Part shown: positions 1 through 6,024 of the stretch, one piece after another | Layout of the letters: every line of letters starts with the position of its first letter | Position numbering within the stretch: the stretch's first letter is position 1 | Source: Gammaproteobacteria bacterium | GTDB taxonomy: Bacteria; Pseudomonadota; Gammaproteobacteria; Steroidobacterales; Steroidobacteraceae | NCBI GenBank assembly: GCA_009923475.1 | Contig: RFTM01000121.1 | Location: 1 to 6,024 of the forward strand | Length of the DNA: 6,024 nucleotides | Reading direction: 5' to 3' | The notes under the pieces: generated by a model | Databases searched by the model: none | The model's input: the letters and a program-made list of their open reading frames with translations, nothing else | Told to the model about the DNA's origin: nothing | Made by a program: the position numbers and the translations under genes

Positions 1-179
1 CCGTCGACGAAGGTCCAGCGTGCGGCGGCCCCGGACGGCCCGAGCAGCGGCCGCGCGGCCTCGATGGCATCGGTCGTGAGCGCGGCGGGCGGGTCCCAAC
101 TCAGGCGCTCGACGCCGCGCAGCGGCGCGTAGCGCCAGTTCTCGTCGCGCGTGGTCGGCAGGGCAGCTGCGGCGCTCAT
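1..179 (-). CDS. sufD: SufD, Fe-S cluster scaffold subunit (N-terminal 59 codons, cut by window edge)
   Basis: SufD pairs with SufB in the SufBC2D scaffold that builds Fe-S clusters in the cytoplasm. Only the amino terminus is here; the gene runs off the left edge. The readable protein has the SufD entry motif LPTTRDENWRYAPLRG at residues 7-22, which resembles LPTRKHENWKYTPLEG in E. coli SufD as I recall it. The gene follows sufC after 9 bp, the usual sufB-C-D order. Oddity: only six residues precede the motif, whereas E. coli SufD has about 40, and the start cannot move upstream because the sufC TGA (191-189) is in the same frame three codons before this ATG. No clear Shine-Dalgarno is visible, so translation is probably coupled to sufC. 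The family call rests on motif and gene order; the catalytic His360 equivalent lies outside the window. Confidence 0.82.
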   Translation of the reverse strand, partial: MSAAAALPTTRDENWRYAPLRGVERLSWDPPAALTTDAIEAARPLLGPSGAAARWTFVD

Positions 180-188
180 GGATGCCGC

Positions 189-947
<759 letters not shown>

Positions 948-953
948 GTCTCC

Positions 954-1670
<717 letters not shown>

Positions 1671-1681
1671 GGGTGGGGTCT

Positions 1682-2170
1682 TCAGCGGGTGAGGGCGGCC
1701 GCGGCGCGACCGCCGATGACCGGGCGCAGTTCGCGCTCGAGGGGGGCGAGGCGCAGCTCGGCGGCATCGAGGCCCGCCAGCTGGGCGAGGCTGACGCCGT
1801 GCAGCGAGTGCCGCAGGGCGAGGTTCACGCGCTGCCAGGCGCGCCCGACCCCGCAGGTGGTCTCGATGTCGCAATGCCCCTGGCCGGCCGAGCAATCGGT
1901 CACGGCCACCGGCCCCTCCAGGGCGTCGAGGATGGCTGCGGCCGAGATGCCCGCCGCCGGGCGGGCGAGGGCGTAACCGCCGCGCAGCCCGCGGGTGGAG
2001 CGCACGAGCCCCGCGCGGTGCAGGGCCTTCAGCGCCTTGCTGACCGTCGGCAGCGCGATGCGGGTGCGGCCCGCGAGCTCGGCCGTCGACAGCAACGACC
2101 CGGCCGGCTCGCGCGCGAGGGCGGCGAGGATCACGGTCGCGTAGTCGGTCATCTTGCTGATGCGGATCAT
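1682..2170 (-). CDS. sufR: SufR-type Rrf2 family Fe-S-sensing transcription regulator
   Basis: This is a 162-residue Rrf2/IscR-family regulator of the type found at the head of proteobacterial suf operons; such proteins usually bind an Fe-S cluster and repress the operon when the cluster is present. The amino-terminal winged helix is clear: [18 protein letters not shown], then the recognition-helix region [20 protein letters not shown] (about 36-55) and wing [12 protein letters not shown] (60-71). Cysteines 93, 100 and 106 (CX6CX5C in [16 protein letters not shown]) form the expected cluster-binding set, spaced slightly differently from IscR (CX5CX5C). The start at 2170 follows the family amino terminus (MxRxSKxTDYATV). 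An internal ATG at codon 7 is less likely. Only a few bases lie between the predicted transcription start and ATG, and no ribosome site is seen. sufB follows after 11 bp, so it is the first gene of the operon. Confidence 0.93.
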   Translation of the reverse strand: MIRISKMTDYATVILAALAREPAGSLLSTAELAGRTRIALPTVSKALKALHRAGLVRSTRGLRGGYALARPAAGISAAAILDALEGPVAVTDCSAGQGHCDIETTCGVGRAWQRVNLALRHSLHGVSLAQLAGLDAAELRLAPLERELRPVIGGRAAAALTR

Positions 2171-2176
2171 AAAACA

Positions 2177-2196
2177 GCACCATTTTAGTCCAGATT
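2177..2196. promoter_or_regulatory. Putative Rrf2/IscR-type operator overlapping the sufR promoter
   Basis: The plus strand reads GCACCATTTTAGTCCAGATT. From memory, the type 1 IscR site of the E. coli iscR promoter contains ACCATTTTACTC, which differs at one base from ACCATTTTAGTC here (2179-2190). On the minus strand this is GACTAAAATGGT, matching the GAC-(A/T)-rich core of Rrf2 sites. It covers the predicted sufR -10 hexamer, so a bound regulator would block RNA polymerase. Autoregulation by the adjacent SufR is the natural inference; binding is not shown. Confidence 0.62.
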
Positions 2197-2210
2197 GCGC
2201 CTGCCTGCAT
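2182..2210 (-). promoter_or_regulatory. Predicted sufR-sufBCD promoter (-10 TAAAAT)
   Basis: On the minus strand TAAAAT (2187-2182) is a good sigma70 -10 element 12 bases before the sufR ATG. No convincing -35 is found 16-18 bp upstream (the region near 2205-2210 reads ATGCAG on the minus strand), which is common for activator-aided or repressor-controlled promoters. Transcription would start near 2174-2176, leaving a leader of about 4-6 bases. Confidence 0.5.
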
Positions 2211-2225
2211 CCTCCCCGGGGAGGA
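2210..2225. repeat. Perfect 16-bp palindrome between the divergent promoters
   Basis: TCCTCCCCGGGGAGGA is its own reverse complement. It lies between the sufR promoter and the aldolase -35, centred near 2217.5. It could be a dimeric regulator site acting on either gene; it has no spacer loop and no T-tract, so it does not look like a terminator. Function unknown. Confidence 0.5.
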
Positions 2226-2243
2226 ATACGGTGTCCTGCCGCC

Positions 2244-2271
2244 CTGAAACCCCGTCCCCCTTTGGTAAAAT
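2244..2271 (+). promoter_or_regulatory. Predicted sigma70-like promoter of the aldolase-mla operon
   Basis: CTGAAA (2244-2249; four of six matches to TTGACA) is separated by 16 bp from TAAAAT (2266-2271; five of six matches to TATAAT). Transcription would start near 2278, giving a leader of about 25 bases. An AGGAG ribosome site at 2288-2292 lies 10 bp before the ATG at 2303. No other promoter is apparent before mlaF, so this one may also serve the mla genes. Confidence 0.6.
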
Positions 2272-2302
2272 GGGCGGCTAACCCCACAGGAGCAAAGCGG
2301 AC

Positions 2303-3322
2303 ATGAACCACGCGGAACTCGAGAAGATCGCACGCGGCATGGTGGCCCCGGGCAAGGGCATCCTTGCCGCCGACGAGAGCACCGGCACCATCAAGAAGCG
2401 CTTCGACGCCATCCAGCTCGAGTCCACCGAGGCGCACCGCCAGCTCTACCGCGAGATGCTGTTCACCGCCCCGGGCGTCGCCGACGCCATCAGCGGCGTG
2501 ATCATGTACGACGAGACGCTGCGCCAGAAGACGCGCGCCGGCGTGCCCTTCGCGCAGCACCTCGCCGCGCTCGGCATCATCCCGGGCATCAAGGTCGACC
2601 AGGGCGCCAAGGCGCTGACCAACTTCCCGGGCGAGACCGTCACCGAGGGCCTCGACGGCCTGCGCGAGCGCCTCAAGGAATACCACGGCCTCGGCGCCCG
2701 CTTCGCCAAGTGGCGCGCGGTCATCGACATCGGCGCCGGTTTCCCGACCCGCTTCTGCATCGAGGCCAATGCCCACGCCCTCGCGCGCTATGCCGCGCTC
2801 TGCCAGGAGCAGGGCATCGTGCCGATCGTCGAGCCCGAGGTGCTGATGGACGGCGACCACTCGATCGAGCGTTGCGAAGAGGTCACCGACGAGGTGCTCT
2901 GCGAGGTGTTCCGCCAGCTCGCCGGCCACCGCGTGCACCTCGAGGGCATCGTCCTCAAGCCCAACATGGTCATCTCCGGCAAGAAGAACGCCTCGCGCGC
3001 CGGCCCCGAGCAGGTCGCGGAGGCCACCGTGCGCTGCCTGCTGCGCCATGTGCCGGGCGCGGTGCCGGGCATCGCCTTCCTGAGCGGCGGCCAGAGCACC
3101 ACCGAGGCGACGCTGCACCTGTCGCTCATGAACCGCAAGCCGCTGCCCTGGGCGCTGACCTTCAGCTATGGCCGCGCGCTGCAGGATTCGGCGCTCAAGG
3201 CCTGGGGCGGCAAGCCCGACAAGTTCGAGGCCGGCCAGCGCGAGTTCATGCGCCGCGCCCGCCTCAACGGCCTCGCGGCCAAGGGCGTCTACACGCCCGA
3301 CATGGAAAACAAGGCCGCCTGA
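2303..3322 (+). CDS. Class I fructose-bisphosphate aldolase
   Basis: This cytoplasmic glycolytic/gluconeogenic enzyme reversibly cleaves fructose 1,6-bisphosphate into dihydroxyacetone phosphate and glyceraldehyde 3-phosphate through a Schiff base, without metal. The 339 residues span the whole (beta/alpha)8 barrel of the animal/plant-like family. Recognisable sites are [11 protein letters not shown] (18-28, Asp24), GIKVDQG (Lys98), FAKWRAV (Lys136, Arg138), VEPEV (Glu177, Glu179), the Schiff-base lysine Lys219 in [10 protein letters not shown], and phosphate-binding FLSGGQS (259-265). These correspond to rabbit aldolase Asp33, Lys107, Lys146, Arg148, Glu187, Glu189 and Lys229. The carboxyl tail ends DMENKAA and lacks the terminal tyrosine of animal enzymes, as is usual in bacteria. 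The start has an AGGAG site at good spacing. I leave the symbol blank because bacterial usage (fda, fbaB, fba) varies. mlaF begins 2 bp after the stop. Confidence 0.97.
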   Translation: MNHAELEKIARGMVAPGKGILAADESTGTIKKRFDAIQLESTEAHRQLYREMLFTAPGVADAISGVIMYDETLRQKTRAGVPFAQHLAALGIIPGIKVDQGAKALTNFPGETVTEGLDGLRERLKEYHGLGARFAKWRAVIDIGAGFPTRFCIEANAHALARYAALCQEQGIVPIVEPEVLMDGDHSIERCEEVTDEVLCEVFRQLAGHRVHLEGIVLKPNMVISGKKNASRAGPEQVAEATVRCLLRHVPGAVPGIAFLSGGQSTTEATLHLSLMNRKPLPWALTFSYGRALQDSALKAWGGKPDKFEAGQREFMRRARLNGLAAKGVYTPDMENKAA

Positions 3323-3324
3323 GG

Positions 3325-4134
3325 ATGTCCGACGCCGTCGTCCGCGTCCGCGACCTGCACTACGGGTTCGGCTCCCGCGCGATCTTCGCCGGGGTCGACC
3401 TCGAGGCGCATCGCGGGCGCGTGACCGCGGTGATGGGCCCGAGCGGCACCGGCAAGACCACGCTGCTGCGGCTCATCACGGGGCAGGTCGCGCCGGCCAG
3501 CGGCAGCGTCGAGGTGTTCGGCCAGGAGGTCACGCGCCTCGACACCGCCGGCATCTACGCGCTGCGCAAGCGCATGGGCATGCTGTTCCAGAACGGCGCG
3601 CTGCTCACCGACCTGTCGGTGTTCGAGAACGTCGCGTTCCCGGTGCGCGAGCATGCACGCCTGCCCGAGCCCGTGCTGCGGCAGCTCGTGCTCACCAAGC
3701 TGCACGCGGTCGGCCTGCGCGGCGCCGCCGACCTCATGCCGCCCGAGCTCTCGGGCGGCATGGCGCGCCGGGTCGCGCTCGCCCGCGCCATCGTCATGGA
3801 CCCGGAGCTGCTGATCTACGACGAGCCCTTCGTCGGCCTCGACCCGGTGTCGATGGGGGTCGTCGTGCGCCTCATCCGCGCGCTCAACGACGCGCTCGGC
3901 ATCACGAGCATCGTCGTCTCGCATGACGTGCGCGAGCTCGCGAGCATCGCCCACCACAGCTACCTGCTGTCGGGCGGCAAGGTGGTGGCGCATGGCACGC
4001 CGGCCGAGCTCGACGCGAGCCCGCTGCCCGTGGTGCGGCAGTTCATGAGCGGCGAGGCGGACGGCCCGGTGCCGTTCCACTACCCGGCCCCCGACTACCA
4101 TGCCGACCTGCTCGGCGGGCGGCCGCGCACATGA
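3325..4134 (+). CDS. mlaF: MlaF, ATP-binding subunit of the Mla phospholipid ABC transporter
   Basis: MlaF is the cytoplasmic ATPase of MlaFEDB, the inner-membrane complex that moves phospholipids between the inner membrane and periplasmic MlaC to keep the outer membrane asymmetric. The 269 residues carry Walker A GPSGTGKTT (38-46), Gln89 in MLFQNGALLTDLSVFENVAFP, signature LSGGM (142-146), Walker B LLIYDEP (162-168) and switch His200. LFQNGALLTDLSVFENVAFP and the carboxyl tail VRQFMSGEADGPVPFHYPA (237-255) are typical of MlaF; in E. coli the tail reaches across the dimer and helps stabilise it. The start was chosen by homology (MSDAVVRVRDL) and lies 2 bp after the aldolase stop. The ribosome site is weak (AAGG at 3311-3314 or GAGG touching the ATG), suggesting coupled translation. 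The stop overlaps mlaE by ATGA. Confidence 0.97.
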   Translation: MSDAVVRVRDLHYGFGSRAIFAGVDLEAHRGRVTAVMGPSGTGKTTLLRLITGQVAPASGSVEVFGQEVTRLDTAGIYALRKRMGMLFQNGALLTDLSVFENVAFPVREHARLPEPVLRQLVLTKLHAVGLRGAADLMPPELSGGMARRVALARAIVMDPELLIYDEPFVGLDPVSMGVVVRLIRALNDALGITSIVVSHDVRELASIAHHSYLLSGGKVVAHGTPAELDASPLPVVRQFMSGEADGPVPFHYPAPDYHADLLGGRPRT

Positions 4135-4877
4135 TCGCCGAGACCTTGAGCCGTGTCGGCCGCGTCGGCCTGTTCCTCGTGCGCGTGCTGCGGCAGGCGC
4201 CGGCGGCGCTCGCGCGGCCGCGCGCCGTGGTCCATCAGGTCTACAACGCCGGCGCCCGTTCGCTCGTCATCATCATGCTGAGCGGCCTGTTCGTCGGCAT
4301 GGTGCTCGGCCTGCAGGGCTTCGACCTGCTGCAGCGTTTCGGGTCCGAGGACGCGCTCGGCATCGCCGCGGCGCTCGGCCTCCTCAAGGAGCTCGGGCCG
4401 GTGGTCACGGCGCTGCTGTTCGCCGGGCGCGCCGGCACCTCGCTCACCTCCGAGATCGGCCTGATGCGCGCCACCGACCAGCTCACCGCCATGGAGATCA
4501 TGGCGGTCGACCCGCTGCGCAAGGTGGTCGCGCCGCGCTTCCTCGGCGGCGTGATCGCGATGCCGCTGCTGGTCGCCGTGTTCAACGTGGTGGGGCTCTT
4601 CGGCGCGCAGCTCATCGGCGTGCAGGTGATGGGCGTCGACCCCGGGGCGTTCTGGTCGCAGATGCAGGGCGCGGTCGAGCTCGACGACGTCAACGAGGGC
4701 ATCGTCAAGAGCCTGTGTTTCGGCGTGGCCTGCAGCCTGGTCGCCGTCTACGAGGGCTACCACGCCGCGCCCACGGCCGAGGGCGTCGGCCTCGCCACCA
4801 CGCGCACCGTGGTCATCTCCTCGGTGCTGACCCTCCTCATCGACTACATCCTGACAGCCGCTTTCCTCGGCAGGTGA
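4131..4877 (+). CDS. mlaE: MlaE, inner-membrane permease of the Mla phospholipid transporter
   Basis: MlaE is the membrane permease, present as a dimer under the MlaD hexamer, through which lipids pass. The 248-residue length is close to the usual size of about 260. Family signatures visible in order are an amphipathic amino-terminal helix (about 1-35), a first membrane segment SLVIIMLSGLFVGMVLGLQG (44-63), KELGPVVTALLFAGRAGTSL (86-105), the coupling-helix region EIGLMRATDQLTAMEIMAVDP (108-128), PRFLGGVIAMPLL (135-147), a further membrane segment to about 165, and GLATTRTVVISSVLTLLIDYILTAAF at 220-245. ELGPV, AGRAG and MEIMAVDP are hallmarks of the MlaE/YrbE family. The ATG overlaps the mlaF stop (4131-4134), indicating translational coupling; mlaD follows after 4 bp. 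Confidence 0.97.
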   Translation: MIAETLSRVGRVGLFLVRVLRQAPAALARPRAVVHQVYNAGARSLVIIMLSGLFVGMVLGLQGFDLLQRFGSEDALGIAAALGLLKELGPVVTALLFAGRAGTSLTSEIGLMRATDQLTAMEIMAVDPLRKVVAPRFLGGVIAMPLLVAVFNVVGLFGAQLIGVQVMGVDPGAFWSQMQGAVELDDVNEGIVKSLCFGVACSLVAVYEGYHAAPTAEGVGLATTRTVVISSVLTLLIDYILTAAFLGR

Positions 4878-4881
4878 TCCC

Positions 4882-5388
4882 ATGAAACCGCAACGCAGCC
4901 TCGAGATCGGAACGGGCCTGTTCGTGCTGCTCGGCTTCGCCGCGCTGGTCTTCCTCACCACGCAGCTGCCGGGCAGCGGCATGCGCGTCGGCGCGGAGCA
5001 GGGCTACCGCGTGCTCGCCAAGTTCGACAACGTCGGCGACCTGAAGCCGGGCGCGCCGGTCAGCATGTCGGGCGTGCGCGTCGGCCGTGTCGAGGCGATC
5101 CGCTTCGACCCCACCGACTACCGCGCCGAGGTGACGCTGCGCATCGAGCGGCAGTACGACCGCATCCCGGACGACAGCGACGCCAGCATCCAGACGCAGG
5201 GCCTGCTCGGCGGCAAGTACGTCGGCATCGGCGCCGGCGGCTCGGAAACTTTCCTCGCCGACGGCGGTCGTATCGATTTCACGCAGTCGGCCATCGTGCT
5301 CGAGTCCCTGGTCAACAAGTTCTTCGCCAACTTCGCCGACAAGGGCGGGGCCAAGGCCGCGCCGGAACAGGAGGAAAAGACGCCGTGA
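4882..5388 (+). CDS. mlaD: MlaD, MCE-domain periplasmic subunit of the Mla transporter
   Basis: MlaD is anchored in the inner membrane and forms a hexameric ring with a central lipid pore on top of MlaE, exchanging phospholipid with MlaC. The 168 residues (E. coli about 183) contain one amino-terminal membrane helix (IGTGLFVLLGFAALVFLTTQ, 9-28), then the MCE domain at about 41-118: YRVLAKFDNVGDLKPGAPVSMSGVRVGRV and the pore loop QGLLGGKYVGI (106-116). A hydrophobic carboxyl helix (SAIVLESLVNKFFANFA, 136-152) matches the pore-lining helix of the family. The charged tail (QEEK) is not conserved. The ribosome site AGGTGA overlaps the mlaE stop, about 4 bases from ATG. The last codons overlap the GTG of mlaC. 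Confidence 0.96.
   Translation: MKPQRSLEIGTGLFVLLGFAALVFLTTQLPGSGMRVGAEQGYRVLAKFDNVGDLKPGAPVSMSGVRVGRVEAIRFDPTDYRAEVTLRIERQYDRIPDDSDASIQTQGLLGGKYVGIGAGGSETFLADGGRIDFTQSAIVLESLVNKFFANFADKGGAKAAPEQEEKTP
5369..5374 (+). promoter_or_regulatory. Strong Shine-Dalgarno deciding the GTG start of mlaC
   Basis: AGGAGG sits inside the end of mlaD, 10 bp before the GTG at 5385. It supports GTG as the true mlaC start, since the encoded protein begins with a clean signal peptide directly from that codon. Confidence 0.8.
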
Positions 5389-6020
5389 AGACCGTCCTCG
5401 CCGCCTTCGCGCTCATGATCTCGTCGGTCGTCGCCGCGGCCCCCGCGCAGGCCCGCCCGGCGGCCGCCGTCGACAACAGCGACCCCACCCAGCTCATCGA
5501 GACCTCCGCCAACATCATGGTCGGCGAGCTCGAGGCGCGCCGCGCCGAGTTCCGCAAGGACCCGGCCAAGCTGCGCGCGCTGGTCGAGCGGGTGCTGCTG
5601 CCCAACTTCGATGTCGACTACGCCGCGCGGCTGGTGCTCGGCAAGCACTGGCGCAGCGCCACGCCTGAGCAGCGCAAGCGCTTCATCGACGCCTTCTACG
5701 GCTCGCTGATCGCGAACTACGGCGATGCGATGGTGGAGTTCACCGGCGACCGCATCCGCGTGCTGCCGTCCACCGTGCCCGCCGATGCGACCAGCGCGGT
5801 GGTGCGCACCGAGGTCAAGCGCGGCAACGGCAGCAAGGTGCCGGTCAACTATTCGCTGCGCAAGACCGAGGCCGGCTGGAAGGCCTGGGACGTGGTCATC
5901 GAGGGCATCAGCTACGTGAAGAGCTTCCGCGAGGACTTCGGCTCCGAGATCGACCAGAAGGGCCTCGATGCCGTCATCCAGCGCCTCGAGACCCAGAACC
6001 GCCAGGGCGGCAAGAGCTGA
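5385..6020 (+). CDS. mlaC: MlaC, periplasmic phospholipid-binding carrier
   Basis: MlaC is the soluble periplasmic shuttle that carries phospholipids between the outer-membrane MlaA-porin complex and MlaFEDB. The 211 residues are the usual family length (E. coli 211). A signal peptide is evident: MKT, a hydrophobic stretch VLAAFALMISSVVAAA (4-19) and a likely cleavage after AQA at residue 23. The mature part shows MlaC features: a helical segment up to LVERVLLPNFDVDYAARLVLGKHW (67-89), TPEQRKRFIDAFYGSLIANYG (93-113), and the beta-sheet part ending WKAWDVVIEGISYVKSFREDF (165-185). The start is GTG, overlapping the mlaD stop as GTGA (5385-5388), with a strong AGGAGG 10 bp upstream. The stop overlaps a possible next ATG at 6020. 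Confidence 0.96.
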   Translation: MKTVLAAFALMISSVVAAAPAQARPAAAVDNSDPTQLIETSANIMVGELEARRAEFRKDPAKLRALVERVLLPNFDVDYAARLVLGKHWRSATPEQRKRFIDAFYGSLIANYGDAMVEFTGDRIRVLPSTVPADATSAVVRTEVKRGNGSKVPVNYSLRKTEAGWKAWDVVIEGISYVKSFREDFGSEIDQKGLDAVIQRLETQNRQGGKS

Positions 6021-6024
6021 TGAC
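6020..6024 (+). CDS. Possible start of the next gene, expected to be mlaB (only 5 bases in window)
   Basis: The mlaC stop and an ATG overlap as TGATG (6018-6022). In many proteobacteria mlaC is followed directly by mlaB, a STAS-domain protein that binds MlaF, so this could be its first codon. Only five bases are present, so product identity is pure context inference. Confidence 0.3.

Noticed and set aside
2210..2225. Palindrome considered as a transcription terminator
   Set aside because: It has no loop and no following T-run, and it lies between divergent promoters, where no upstream transcript needs to end.
1682..3118. Extended 478-codon frame that would give sufR a long amino-terminal extension
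   Set aside because: The extension crosses the promoter region and lies antisense to the aldolase gene. The family amino terminus [13 protein letters not shown] fixes the start at 2170.
2710..4134. Extended frame fusing a 205-codon segment to the start of mlaF
   Set aside because: The added segment is an out-of-frame reading of the aldolase gene. MlaF homology starts at the ATG at 3325.
3289..4982. Minus-strand open frames opposite mlaF, mlaE and the start of mlaD
   Set aside because: They are His/Ala/Arg-rich shadows without recognisable domains, opposite well-conserved mla genes.

Overview
The window is very GC-rich, almost fully coding DNA from a Gram-negative proteobacterium. The Mla phospholipid-transport operon implies an outer membrane. 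An Rrf2-type SufR heading sufB-sufC-sufD is an arrangement I associate with high-GC Gammaproteobacteria (for example Xanthomonadales or Chromatiales relatives). The lineage is an inference from gene content, not a search result.

Layout: two divergent transcription units share a 132-bp intergenic region (2171-2302). Leftward (minus strand) runs an iron-sulfur cluster assembly operon: sufR (2170-1682), sufB (1670-954), sufC (947-189) and the first 59 codons of sufD (179 to the window edge). Rightward runs a class I fructose-bisphosphate aldolase gene (2303-3322), followed after only 2 bp by mlaF, mlaE, mlaD and mlaC (3325-6020), with gaps or overlaps of a few bases. The last bases hold what could be the ATG of the next gene, expected to be mlaB.

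The main anomaly is SufB. It has a normal SufB amino terminus (about 35 residues) joined in frame to a normal SufB carboxyl half starting at the [11 protein letters not shown] motif. About 250 residues present in E. coli SufB (roughly 42-292) are absent, giving 238 residues instead of about 480-495. The missing part includes the Cys254-equivalent sulfur acceptor. The Cys405 and Glu-His-Glu (432-434) equivalents remain. The adjacent SufD also starts about 34 residues later than E. coli SufD and cannot be extended because the sufC stop codon lies in the same frame. This may be a real deletion, a compact Suf scaffold, or an assembly error.

The intergenic region holds a putative Rrf2/IscR-type operator overlapping the sufR -10 element, a perfect 16-bp GC-rich palindrome, and a good sigma70-like promoter for the aldolase gene. 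The predicted sufR transcript would have almost no leader. SufR probably senses Fe-S status and represses its own operon. MlaFEDC form the inner-membrane ABC transporter and periplasmic carrier that move phospholipids between the two membranes. Co-transcription with the aldolase is suggested by spacing, but no functional link is obvious.
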